Below, piece by piece: positions 8,250 to 16,204 of a DNA stretch of 64,000 nucleotides. How positions within the stretch are numbered: position 1 is the stretch's first letter; every line of letters starts with the position of its first letter. Under the pieces are notes generated by a model, which saw only the letters and a program-made list of their open reading frames with translations, was not told the origin of the DNA and made no database searches. The stretch is from NCBI RefSeq assembly GCF_036173125.1, contig NZ_CP108054.1, positions 6,539,001 to 6,603,000 on the forward strand. Direction: 5' to 3'. A program made the position numbers and the translations under genes. This DNA is from Streptomyces sp. NBC_00286. Lineage in GTDB: Bacteria; Actinomycetota; Actinomycetes; Streptomycetales; Streptomycetaceae.

Positions 8250-11039
8250 ATGGATCTTCGACTGCCCCGACTGCGCGGGGCCGTGCTTCGGAGGCCGCGA
8301 CGGCTCATCGCCGCTGCGGCCGCCGTGGTCGTGCTCGCCGGCGCCGGTACGTGGACGGCCGTCGCCTCTGACGACGCCGCACCCGTGGACCGGGCCGACA
8401 GAGTCATGGACATGGGCAGCGGGGTGAAGATCGACACCTCGTACTTCACGTCGGGCGACGGCCGCCGCCCCGCCGTCCTCCTCGCGCACGGCTTCGGCGG
8501 CAGCAAGGACGACGTACGGACCCAGGCGGAGGACCTGGCGCGCGACGGGTACGCGGTGCTGACGTGGTCGGCCCGCGGAATGGGCAGGTCCACGGGCAAG
8601 ATCGGCCTGAACGACCCCAAGGGCGAGGTGGCCGACGTCTCCAAGCTGATCGACTGGCTGGCCGAGCGCCCCGAGGTCGAGCTGGACAAGGACGGCGACC
8701 CGCGCGTCGGCGCCACCGGTGCCTCGTACGGTGGCGCGGTCTCGCTGCTCGCGGCGGGCCACGACCAGCGGGTGGACGCGATCGCACCGGCGATCACGTA
8801 CTGGAACCTCTCGGACGCGCTGTTCCCGAACGGCGTTTTCAAGAAGCTGTGGGCCGGGATCTTCGTCAACTCCGGTGGCGGCTGCGACAACTTCGAGGTC
8901 ACGCTGTGCGAGATGTACCAGCGGGTCGCGGAGTCCGGGGAGCCGGACGCCGAGGCGACGGAGCTGCTGGAAGCCCGCTCCCCGTCCGCCGTCGGCGACG
9001 AGATCAACGTGCCGACGCTGATCACGCAGGGTCAGACCGACTCCCTGTTCCCGCTCGGCCAGGCCGACGCGATGGCCAAGGCGATCCGGGCCAACGGCGC
9101 GCCCGTGGACGTCGACTGGATCTCGGGCGGTCACGACGGCGGCGACATGGAGACGAGCCGGGTGTCCGCGCGCGTGGGTGCCTGGTTCGACCGCTATCTG
9201 AAGGACGAGTCGGGGGTGGATACGGGCCCCGCGTTCCAGGTCACGCGCAGCGGCGGCGTCGATTCCCGGGAGGGCACCACCCGGCTGACCAGCGTGACCT
9301 CGGACAGCTACCCCGGCCTGACGAGCAAGACCCGTCCGATCGCCCTGACCGGGCGCGAGCAGAGCTTCGAGAACCCGGCGGGCGCCAACCCGCCCGCCGT
9401 CTCGGCCCTGCCCGGCCTCGGCGGTGCCGGCGGCCTCTCCCAGCTCTCCTCGCTGGGGATCGGTGTGTCCCTCGACTTCCCGGGCCAGTTCGCCGCGTTC
9501 GAATCCGAGCCCTTCGTGGAGGACCTTCAGATCACCGGCTCCCCGACGGCGACGGTCCATGTGAAGTCGACCAGCGAGGACGCCGTGCTCTTCGCGAAGG
9601 TCTACGACGTCGGACCGGACGGCGGAATGCAGCAGGTGCTGCCCGCGCAACTGGTCGAGCCCATCAGGGTGGAGGACGCGAAGGCCGGCAAGGACGTACG
9701 GCTCACGCTGCCGGCGATCGACTACGAGGTGGACGACGGCCACCGGCTGCGCCTGGTCCTCGCCTCCACGGACCTCGGCTACGCCTCCCCGACGGCTCCG
9801 GCGACGTACACGGTCTCCATGGCGGGAGACGGCGGCCTGAGGGTGCCGATGCCCCTCGGCGACTCGGAGGCGACGGCACCGCTGCCCGCCTGGGTGTGGT
9901 GGCTGCCGCTGGCCGGCGCCCTCACGGCGCTGGCCCTGATCCTGACGGCCCGCCGCCCCACCGCCGCACCCGCTCCCGACCCTGAACTGGCCGACGTACC
10001 GCTCCAGATCACGGACCTGAGCAAGAAGTACGCCAAGTCCAGCGACCGTTACGCGGTCCGCGACCTGTCCTTCACGGTCGAGAAAGGCCAGGTACTCGGC
10101 CTGCTGGGCCCGAACGGCGCGGGCAAGACGACGACGCTGCGCATGCTGATGGGCCTGATCAAGCCGGACGGCGGCGAGATCCGGGTCTTCGGCCACGCGA
10201 TCCGCCCGGGCGCCCCGGTGCTGTCCCGCGTCGGTTCCTTCGTCGAGGGCGCGGGCTTCCTGCCGCACCTCTCCGGCCGCGAGAATCTCGAGCTGTACTG
10301 GCGGGCCACAGGCCGCCCGCCCGAGGACGCCCACCTGGACGAGGCCCTGGAGATCGCGGGCCTCGGCGACGCCCTGTCCCGCGCGGTCCGCACGTACTCC
10401 CAGGGCATGCGCCAGCGACTGGCCATCGCCCAGGCGATGCTCGGCCTCCCCGACCTCCTCATCCTGGACGAGCCGACCAACGGCCTCGACCCGCCACAGA
10501 TCCGCGAGATGCGCCAGGTAGTGATCCGCTACGCGGCCGCCGGCCGCACGGTCATCCTCTCCAGCCACCTGCTGGCCGAGGTCGAGCAGTCCTGCACCCA
10601 CATCGTGGTCATGGACCACGGCCGCCTCGTCCAGGCGGGCCCCGTGGGCGAGATCATCGGCGGCGGCGACACCCTGCTGGTCGGCCTGGCCTCCGACATC
10701 CCCGACCCGGTGCTGGACAAGGTGGCGGCTCTACGGGACGTGGAGTCGGCGGTACGAACGGACGACGGCCTTCTCGTACGGCTGACTCCGGCGCCGTCAC
10801 CCACAGAGGGAGTCGCGGTGCCCGAGACCGCCGGCGTGGGAGCCTCCGGCGGAGCCGACCCCGCCGTGTCCGCCTCCGGGCCCCTGGCCTCAGCGGACTC
10901 CGAGGGCGCACCCGGCGTCACCGAGCGGAGCGCGTCGCTGCTCGTCGAACTCGTACGGCTCGAAGTGCCCGTCGCCTCGATCGGCCCGCACCGCCGCCTG
11001 GAGGACGCCTTCCTCACCCTGATCGGAGACTTCGAATGA
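8250..11039 (+). CDS. Alpha/beta-hydrolase (CocE-like) fused to ABC ATPase
   Basis: A 929-residue fusion. An N-terminal membrane segment (about 15-38) precedes a CocE/X-Pro dipeptidyl-peptidase-type hydrolase (about 60-530) with the nucleophile elbow GASYGG near residue 159, a DSLFPLGQ segment and a jelly-roll C-terminal part. A second membrane helix lies at about 548-570 (WVWWLPLAGALTALALIL). The ATP-binding cassette covers about 585-800: Walker A GPNGAGKTT, signature YSQGMRQRL, Walker B LLILDEPTNGLDP. The topology suggests an extracellular hydrolase tied to a cytosolic ATPase. The permease gene overlaps by 4 bases, so the two form one transporter. The exported substrate is unknown. A linker of Gly, Ala and Ser follows the cassette. 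Confidence 0.88.
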   Translation: MDLRLPRLRGAVLRRPRRLIAAAAAVVVLAGAGTWTAVASDDAAPVDRADRVMDMGSGVKIDTSYFTSGDGRRPAVLLAHGFGGSKDDVRTQAEDLARDGYAVLTWSARGMGRSTGKIGLNDPKGEVADVSKLIDWLAERPEVELDKDGDPRVGATGASYGGAVSLLAAGHDQRVDAIAPAITYWNLSDALFPNGVFKKLWAGIFVNSGGGCDNFEVTLCEMYQRVAESGEPDAEATELLEARSPSAVGDEINVPTLITQGQTDSLFPLGQADAMAKAIRANGAPVDVDWISGGHDGGDMETSRVSARVGAWFDRYLKDESGVDTGPAFQVTRSGGVDSREGTTRLTSVTSDSYPGLTSKTRPIALTGREQSFENPAGANPPAVSALPGLGGAGGLSQLSSLGIGVSLDFPGQFAAFESEPFVEDLQITGSPTATVHVKSTSEDAVLFAKVYDVGPDGGMQQVLPAQLVEPIRVEDAKAGKDVRLTLPAIDYEVDDGHRLRLVLASTDLGYASPTAPATYTVSMAGDGGLRVPMPLGDSEATAPLPAWVWWLPLAGALTALALILTARRPTAAPAPDPELADVPLQITDLSKKYAKSSDRYAVRDLSFTVEKGQVLGLLGPNGAGKTTTLRMLMGLIKPDGGEIRVFGHAIRPGAPVLSRVGSFVEGAGFLPHLSGRENLELYWRATGRPPEDAHLDEALEIAGLGDALSRAVRTYSQGMRQRLAIAQAMLGLPDLLILDEPTNGLDPPQIREMRQVVIRYAAAGRTVILSSHLLAEVEQSCTHIVVMDHGRLVQAGPVGEIIGGGDTLLVGLASDIPDPVLDKVAALRDVESAVRTDDGLLVRLTPAPSPTEGVAVPETAGVGASGGADPAVSASGPLASADSEGAPGVTERSASLLVELVRLEVPVASIGPHRRLEDAFLTLIGDFE

Positions 11040-11926
11040 GCACGCTCGCCGAGAAGGCTGAGAAGACCGAGAAGGTCGAGAAGGAGGAGGTGGCGGACGG
11101 CTACCGCGCGGGCCGCACCCTGCCACTGCGCGTCGAGCTCGTACGGCAACTGAAGCGGCGCCGCACGCTCATCATGTTCGGCGTCCTGGCCGCCCTGCCC
11201 TTCATCCTGGCCATCGCCTTCCAGGTCGGCGGCGAACCGGGCGACGGCAACGAACGCGTGAACCTGATGGACACGGCCACGGCATCCGGCGCGAACTTCG
11301 CCGCGGTGAACCTCTTCGCGTCCGCCGGCTTCCTCCTCGTCGTCCCCGTGGCGCTGTTCTGCGGAGACACGGTCGCCTCGGAGGCGAGCTGGTCGTCGCT
11401 GCGCTATCTGCTCGCGGCACCCGTGCCCCGCGCCCGCCTGCTGTGGTCCAAACTCGTTGTCGGTCTCACCCTCAGCCTCGCCGCGATGGTGCTGCTGCCG
11501 GTCATCGCACTCGCCGTCGGCACGGTCGCGTACGGCTGGGGCCCGCTCCAACTGCCCGTCGGCGGCACCCTGCCCAGCGGCGACGCCGCCCGGCTCCTGC
11601 TGATCGTGATGGCGTACATCTTCGTGTCCCAACTGGTCACCGCCGGGCTGGCGTTCTGGCTGTCGACCCGGACGGACGCCCCGCTGGGCGCGGTCGGCGG
11701 AGCGGTGGGCCTGACGATCATCGGCAGCGTCCTCGACGAAGTGACGGCCCTCGGCGACTGGCGCGACTTCATCCCCGCGCACTGGCAGTACGCCTGGCTG
11801 GACGTCATCCAGCCGGAGCCGGACTACAGCGAGATGATCCAGGGCACGGCGATCTCCGTCACGTACGCACTGGTGCTGTTCGCCCTGGCCTTCCGCGGCT
11901 TCGCCCGCAAGGACATCGTTTCGTAG
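11036..11926 (+). CDS. ABC-2 type permease, partner of the hydrolase-ATPase
   Basis: Membrane component of 296 residues with about six helices (for example LIMFGVLAALPFILAIAF near residue 45, LVVGLTLSLAAMVLLPVIAL near 140, and a last helix near 275) and the GDTVASEASWSSLRYLLAAPVPR motif of ABC-2 permeases. Its ATG overlaps the upstream stop codon (ATGA at 11036-11039), which implies translational coupling and a dedicated complex. The cytosolic N-terminus is unusually rich in Lys and Glu. Substrate not predictable. Confidence 0.9.
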   Translation: MSTLAEKAEKTEKVEKEEVADGYRAGRTLPLRVELVRQLKRRRTLIMFGVLAALPFILAIAFQVGGEPGDGNERVNLMDTATASGANFAAVNLFASAGFLLVVPVALFCGDTVASEASWSSLRYLLAAPVPRARLLWSKLVVGLTLSLAAMVLLPVIALAVGTVAYGWGPLQLPVGGTLPSGDAARLLLIVMAYIFVSQLVTAGLAFWLSTRTDAPLGAVGGAVGLTIIGSVLDEVTALGDWRDFIPAHWQYAWLDVIQPEPDYSEMIQGTAISVTYALVLFALAFRGFARKDIVS

Positions 11927-12128
11927 GCCGAGGACCACTCCCGCCGGGCCCGGAGGGAACGTCTGTTCCCGACCCGAACATTCGGGACGTAATCGCCATG
12001 GTGCGCCACCCCTCCCGCTGAGTAGAAAGATCCATCAGCATGAGCAGGCAAGGGTCCGACCAGCCCTCGCGGCGATGGGGGAGAGCGATGTCCCGCCCGT
12101 GCGGGGCCAACGGATCCGGAGGGTCACC

Positions 12129-12641
12129 ATGCGAACAGTCACCACGAAGCCGGCCATGGAGTGGCTGGCGGCCGCCGCGACCGATCCACGCGACTGCAAG
12201 CGGCGGTGGCAGGGTTACGAGGGGATCGCGGTACTGCCCTGCGGACGGTTCTGGGACGTACTGAGCGTGCCGGAGGAACTGGGCGTGCCGGCCCTGGACG
12301 CCCTGCTCTGCATCCCGCAGGCACCCGGCCCGGTACTCGCGGACACCGGCGCACGCAGGGTGGGCTTCTTCCTGCCGCCGGATCCCGAGGGCCGCTGGGT
12401 GGGCTCGGATGTCCGCTACCTGGGCAAGGGCGCCTGGATCACGGTGCCCGCCCCCTATCGGACGCCGGGACGCTTCCGATGGCTGGTGCCGCCGGACGGA
12501 GCGGGCACGCTGTTCGTCCCCGCCGCCGTGGAACTGGCCCTCCAGCAGGCCCTAGGCACCCTCGCCGCAAGAGCCGCCGCCCAGGCCGCCGCACGGCACC
12601 GCTGCCCGACATGCGGAGCGGCGACCGCGGGAACCAGCTAG
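12129..12641 (+). CDS. Conserved hypothetical protein, possibly primase/polymerase-related
   Basis: A 170-residue soluble protein. The ATG at 12129 follows GGAGG by 6 bases, which decides the start over an upstream ATG at 12075. The N-terminal part (AMEWLAAAATDPRDCKRRW then GIAVLPCGRFWDVLSVP) resembles a Streptomyces family sometimes annotated as bifunctional primase/polymerase-like, but catalytic residues are not evident. The C-terminus carries a lone CPTC pair that could bind metal. A strong terminator follows, so it is probably its own unit. Function unknown. Confidence 0.75.
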   Translation: MRTVTTKPAMEWLAAAATDPRDCKRRWQGYEGIAVLPCGRFWDVLSVPEELGVPALDALLCIPQAPGPVLADTGARRVGFFLPPDPEGRWVGSDVRYLGKGAWITVPAPYRTPGRFRWLVPPDGAGTLFVPAAVELALQQALGTLAARAAAQAAARHRCPTCGAATAGTS

Positions 12642-12672
12642 GACCACGGGAATCGGATAGGACTCATAGGAA

Positions 12673-12700
12673 AACCGCCGCCTCGAACGAGGCGGCGGTT
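12673..12700 (+). terminator. Rho-independent terminator
   Basis: AACCGCCGCCTCG at 12673-12685 and its exact complement at 12688-12700, 2-base loop, flanked by A-rich and T-rich ends. It could work in both directions between the 12129 gene and the convergent secreted-protein gene. Confidence 0.88.
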
Positions 12701-12749
12701 CTTCTGCCCCGGTTCCCCATGCGGGAACGGTCAGTTGATAGGCGGCGCT

Positions 12750-13079
12750 CTAAAAGACCGCGGTCGCGCCCGGCAGGCACGTGAACACCGAAGACCCCTC
12801 GCTGCTCACCACGCTGCAGGCAGGCACGCTCACCACGCCGCCGAAACCGCCCCCGCCCCCGGAGGAGCTGGAGCTGGCACTCGAGCTGGAACTCGAGCTG
12901 GAACTGGGGTTCCCGTCGCCATTGCCGTGGCCGTGCTTCTTTATGCCCTTGCCCTTGCCGTCATGGCCCTGGACGACGGCGTGGCCCTCCGCCGGCGCCG
13001 CGAAGGCGGCGGGCGCCGACAAGGTCAGGGCGGCCGTGGCCAGCACAGCCGAGCCGAGCAGTACTCGAGCAGAACGCAT
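12750..13079 (-). CDS. Small exported Ser/Gly-rich protein with paired Cys
   Basis: A 109-residue preprotein. The start at 13079 gives a classic signal peptide (basic MRSAR, hydrophobic core, APAAFA-AP cleavage near 27-28). It continues with a charged Lys/Gly/His stretch, a run of about 16 serines with one alanine, five glycines, and the tail PACSVV...FTCLPGATAVF. That tail resembles the C-termini of the two leader-bearing peptides encoded divergently at 13370 and 13817 (ACQ...TCIPA, and STAVF at the very end of the first). The shared tail suggests one peptide family exported by two routes. The role is unknown; a disulfide between the two cysteines is plausible outside the cell. Confidence 0.75.
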   Translation of the reverse strand: MRSARVLLGSAVLATAALTLSAPAAFAAPAEGHAVVQGHDGKGKGIKKHGHGNGDGNPSSSSSSSSSASSSSSGGGGGFGGVVSVPACSVVSSEGSSVFTCLPGATAVF

Positions 13080-13369
13080 AGTCGCGTATTCCTTCCGACA
13101 TCGACGATCGCTGGGCCGATTGCCAGCAGACTGGACCGCCGACGTATCTCCCTCAACGTCAACCACTCACGGGTTCCGCACCACCGGAACTCGCCCATTT
13201 GTATGAGGCTTGAGTGGGGTGCCACGCAGTTTGTATGAGGCGTCTCGCCGCCTGGTCGGAACAGGTGAATTTCCGCAACGGCGCGGCACAGTGGCCGTTG
13301 GAGGGGTGGTGACCTTCTGTTAGAACTTCTCCCGCAAGACGAAATTCATGCGGAGACGAAAGGAATTCC
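13080..13369. promoter_or_regulatory. Divergent promoter region of the peptide locus
   Basis: 290 bases between divergently transcribed small-peptide genes. It must hold both promoters, but no confident -35/-10 pair was assigned. GAAAGGAATTCC before ATG 13370 provides the ribosome binding site on the plus side. A short direct repeat, TTGTATGAGGC, occurs at 13199-13209 and again at 13230-13240. Confidence 0.5.
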
Positions 13370-13693
13370 ATGCCTACGATCAGCTTCGACGAGCTCGAGG
13401 GCCTGACCGGCGAGATGCTCCCCGAGCGTTCGGTGCTGTCCACGGTCGTTCCCGTCAGCGGCCTTGGCGGCCACGGGGGTGACGGTGTCGGGTCCGCCAG
13501 CTCGGGTAGCTCCAGCTCCGCGGTCGCGGAGGGCGGTGACGTCGCTCCCCGCGGCGCCCTGTCGACCTCGGCCTGCCAGTCCGTCAACAACCTGGGGACG
13601 CCCGGCCTGGTCGGCCCCACGGCCCCGCTCGGCGGAGCGCTGTACCCGAACTCCAGCCTCACCTGTATTCCGGCTTCGACCGCCGTGTTCTAG
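13370..13693 (+). CDS. Putative leader-bearing precursor peptide 1
   Basis: A 107-residue protein without a Sec signal. The first 25 residues (ISFDELEGLTGEMLPERSVL) look like a RiPP leader: acidic, with an FDELE box and a GE-x-x-P turn, and they align residue for residue with the neighbour at 13817. A Gly/Ser-rich middle follows, then a C-terminal part with two cysteines (SACQSVNN ... SLTCIPASTAVF). A ribosome binding site AAAGGA lies 6 bases upstream. A strong hairpin at 13704-13755 separates it from the second peptide gene. The gene for an M50 metalloprotease with a PqqD-like N-terminus lies downstream, the likely processing partner. No modifying enzyme is adjacent. Confidence 0.72.
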   Translation: MPTISFDELEGLTGEMLPERSVLSTVVPVSGLGGHGGDGVGSASSGSSSSAVAEGGDVAPRGALSTSACQSVNNLGTPGLVGPTAPLGGALYPNSSLTCIPASTAVF

Positions 13694-13703
13694 GCGCGCG
13701 TTC

Positions 13704-13755
13704 GAGCGGCCGGTGGAATGGACGGGCTTTTTGCCAGTCCATTCCCCGGCCGCTC
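13704..13755 (+). terminator. Long hairpin between the two peptide genes
   Basis: A 19-20 bp stem with one mismatch: GAGCGGCCGGTGGAATGGAC at 13704-13723 pairs with 13737-13755 around a loop containing TTTTT. It probably attenuates or ends transcription after peptide 1 or protects its mRNA, allowing unequal amounts of peptide 1 versus peptide 2 and protease. Confidence 0.75.
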
Positions 13756-13816
13756 ATCCTGTTGTCCGGCCCAAAGCCCCGCACGGGCTCAACCTGAAGG
13801 AATCAGGAGGGGAAAA

Positions 13817-14074
13817 ATGTCTGCCGTCGACTACCCGGAACTCGACGCACTCTCCGGCGAGTTGATCCCCGGGAAATTTCTGCTGTCCATTATTGATCTG
13901 AGCTTGGACAACAGCAGACATACGACGTTCAACTTCCCCCAGGGCGGTGGCGGCACTGTGGCTTACGCATGCCAGGCGACGAACTCCCCAGGGGTGGCGG
14001 ATCCCTTCGGCACCTTGGGGCTGGGCGGTGGCAGCAGCATGACGTGTATTCCTGCCGCGGTCAGCAGCCGCTGA
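13817..14074 (+). CDS. Putative leader-bearing precursor peptide 2
   Basis: An 85-residue protein with a strong site AGGAGGGG 6 bases before ATG 13817. Its N-terminus (VDYPELDALSGELIPGKFLL) aligns with the leader of the 13370 peptide: aromatic, then EL, then L-S/T-G-E, then P and a basic residue, then L-S. The C-terminal half is Gly-rich and holds YACQATNSP and SMTCIPAAV, the same Cys pair and TCIPA box as its partner. There is no signal peptide. Core boundaries cannot be set from sequence; a cut after the leader or in the Gly-rich part is possible. It sits 90 bases before the metalloprotease gene. Confidence 0.72.
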   Translation: MSAVDYPELDALSGELIPGKFLLSIIDLSLDNSRHTTFNFPQGGGGTVAYACQATNSPGVADPFGTLGLGGGSSMTCIPAAVSSR

Positions 14075-14164
14075 GTTCTGGAAACGCCCGACGTCTGGAG
14101 ATTTGTCATCAGCACGCGAGTATCCACGCCCGAAGCCCGGGGCGGCCTCGTTTCCTCCACCGCA

Positions 14165-16024
14165 GTGCCCGCCATGACCGAGGGGACCGAGCTGGTGGGC
14201 GAGTTCGCGGGATCCGGATATCGCAACCCTCCGCTCCTGGTCTACCGCTTCGACGGACAGGTGATCCACCTCCCGCCCCTGCTCTACCAGGCCGCCCAGG
14301 TCCTGGACGAGGTCTCCAGAGCAGCGAAAAGACCATTGAACGGACGGCAGTTGATGTCGCGTGTGGCACGGGAACTCAGCCGTACGACGGGCCGCACCTT
14401 CACCGCCGAGCACGTGATCTTCCTGATCGACCGCAAGCTGGCGCCGCTCGGCATCACCACCTACACCGACGGCTCGCAGCCCACCGTCGCCAAGAGCGAA
14501 CATCCCTTCCTGGGCCTGCGCTTTCGTGCCGCGCTGGTCTCCGAACGGGCCACCTGGTTCATCAGCGGACTGTTCGCCTGGCTGTACCGGCCCCTCGTCC
14601 TCGTCGTGGCCGTCACCGCGATCGTCGCCGGCGAGATCTGGCTGTTCAGCACGCAGAACATGGGCCAGGCGATGGCTCACGTGATGGCCAATCCGGCCGG
14701 CATCCTGCTCGTGGTGCTGCTGACCCTGGCTTCCGCCGCGTTCCACGAGGTCGGTCACGCAGCCGCCTGCCGGTACGGGAAGGTGCCGCCCGGTGCCATG
14801 GGATGCGGCATCTATCTGGTGTGGCCCGCCTTCTACACCGACGTCACCAACTCATACCGGCTGAGCAAGAGCGGACGTCTGCGTACCGATCTGGGCGGCG
14901 TCTACTTCAACGGCCTGTTCATCGTCGGCCTGTTCCTGCTGTACGTGTACACCGGATCCCCGCTGCTGCTGGTGACCTTCCTGCTCGTCAACCTGGAAAT
15001 GGTCCAGCAGTTGCTGCCCACGCTCCGGTTCGACGGGTACTACATCGTCTCCGACCTGGTCGGCATTCCGGACCTCTTCAAGTACGTCGGCCCCATTCTC
15101 AAGCGCACCATCCTCCGCCGGCCCGCGGACGAACGGCTCAACGCCCTCAAGCGTTGGCCCCAGATCGTCGTCACCGTCTGGGTCCTCGCGGTGCTGCCCG
15201 CGCTGGCGATCCAACTCGGCATTGTCTTCTTCCAGCTTCCGGATCTGGCGGCCACCGCCTGGCAGACCATGATCTCCCTGGCCAGCGGTGCCACGGCCGG
15301 CGGCAATCCCGTACTCGGCGTCATCTCAGCCTGCGTACAGATCCTCTTCCTGCTGCTTCCGCTGCTCGGGCTGGTCCTGATTCTGTGGCAGTTGCTCGTC
15401 CTCGCCGGTCGGTTTCTGCGCAGGCGCGGTGCCGGGCGGGCATCCGGCGGGTTTCTGCGCCGGGTCCGTGACCGGGTGCCGGCTCCCTTGTGGTGGGGTG
15501 CCCTGGCCGCCGCGGCGGCGGTGTCCCTGGAGTACCTGGTGTCGTCGCCGGCCCGGTCCACGACGCAGCGCACCGAGCTTCCCGTAGTCCCGAAAGCTGC
15601 ACCATCGGACTTCACGCCGGGGGCCACCGAATCCCCGGATGCGTCCGCCACCGCGAGTCGGCCACCGGCCAAGGCGCCGAACTCGCGCGTACCGGCACCG
15701 GAACGCACCAGCATCGGCAGCGGTGACCTCATCGCGCTTCCGCCCTCGACCGCGGACACCGTACGGCCCCGGCCCGCATCCCCTCGCCCACACCACCAGC
15801 CGGAGGCAGCGGCGCCGACTTCCCCCGTGCCCGCCCCCGCCGCCACGCGTGACGGCACGCCGCGGAACACGAGCGACGCCACGCCGCGCAAGGCGCCCGC
15901 CCCGCACGCCGCTGCCCCGTACACCGCTGACCTTCCGCGCCTGGCCAGGCGGCCCTTCGTACGCGTATGCCACGAGCCCCTGGACCTGCCTGTGCCGGGA
16001 CTCACCCCGGTCATCTGCCGCTGA
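14165..16024 (+). CDS. PqqD-like domain fused to M50 membrane metalloprotease
   Basis: About 619 residues. The N-terminal part (about 10-125) looks like a PqqD/RRE-type peptide-binding winged helix (YRFDGQVIHLPPLLYQAAQVL; SRTTGRTFTAEHVIFLIDRK). Membrane helices begin near 140. The zinc site is HEVGH at 194-198, with a probable third ligand D290 in LRFDGYYIVSDL. More helices run to about 465, then a Pro/Ala/Thr-rich tail ends with CHEPL and VICR, a last Cys pair. This is site-2-protease-like chemistry: a peptide bound by the N-terminal domain would be cut at the membrane. The start is uncertain: the best ribosome site (GGAG 14097-14100) precedes ATC 14108, while GTG 14165 and ATG 14174 have none. 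Confidence 0.85.
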   Translation: MPAMTEGTELVGEFAGSGYRNPPLLVYRFDGQVIHLPPLLYQAAQVLDEVSRAAKRPLNGRQLMSRVARELSRTTGRTFTAEHVIFLIDRKLAPLGITTYTDGSQPTVAKSEHPFLGLRFRAALVSERATWFISGLFAWLYRPLVLVVAVTAIVAGEIWLFSTQNMGQAMAHVMANPAGILLVVLLTLASAAFHEVGHAAACRYGKVPPGAMGCGIYLVWPAFYTDVTNSYRLSKSGRLRTDLGGVYFNGLFIVGLFLLYVYTGSPLLLVTFLLVNLEMVQQLLPTLRFDGYYIVSDLVGIPDLFKYVGPILKRTILRRPADERLNALKRWPQIVVTVWVLAVLPALAIQLGIVFFQLPDLAATAWQTMISLASGATAGGNPVLGVISACVQILFLLLPLLGLVLILWQLLVLAGRFLRRRGAGRASGGFLRRVRDRVPAPLWWGALAAAAAVSLEYLVSSPARSTTQRTELPVVPKAAPSDFTPGATESPDASATASRPPAKAPNSRVPAPERTSIGSGDLIALPPSTADTVRPRPASPRPHHQPEAAAPTSPVPAPAATRDGTPRNTSDATPRKAPAPHAAAPYTADLPRLARRPFVRVCHEPLDLPVPGLTPVICR

Positions 16025-16045
16025 GAGCACGGAGTCGCAAGGGCT

Positions 16046-16073
16046 CCTCCGGACACCTCCAGGTCTCCGGAGG
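16046..16073 (+). terminator. Short hairpin after the metalloprotease gene
   Basis: CCTCCGGA at 16046-16053 pairs with TCCGGAGG at 16066-16073, 22 bases past the stop codon. No T-run follows, so it may work weakly. Confidence 0.5.
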
Positions 16074-16204
16074 ATCACCCACCGGTCTCAACAGGCGCCC
16101 GCCGTGCCCGCTTTGAGATCGATCCGCAACGCCCCGTGCCGCACACCTCGGCCCCCTCCGGCGTCACAGTCACAGACGTCGACGTCAACTCAGAGGGGGC
16201 CCGC

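Noticed and set aside
6087..10619. 1510-residue minus-strand open frame
   Set aside because: Lies opposite iolD and the hydrolase-ATPase fusion. Long antisense frames are expected in high-GC DNA; the translation is Arg/Gly/His-rich without any family motif.
12750..16024. Lanthipeptide or daptide cluster
   Set aside because: No LanM/LanKC, methyltransferase, aminotransferase or radical-SAM gene is adjacent; only the leader-like and protease features are shared with such clusters.
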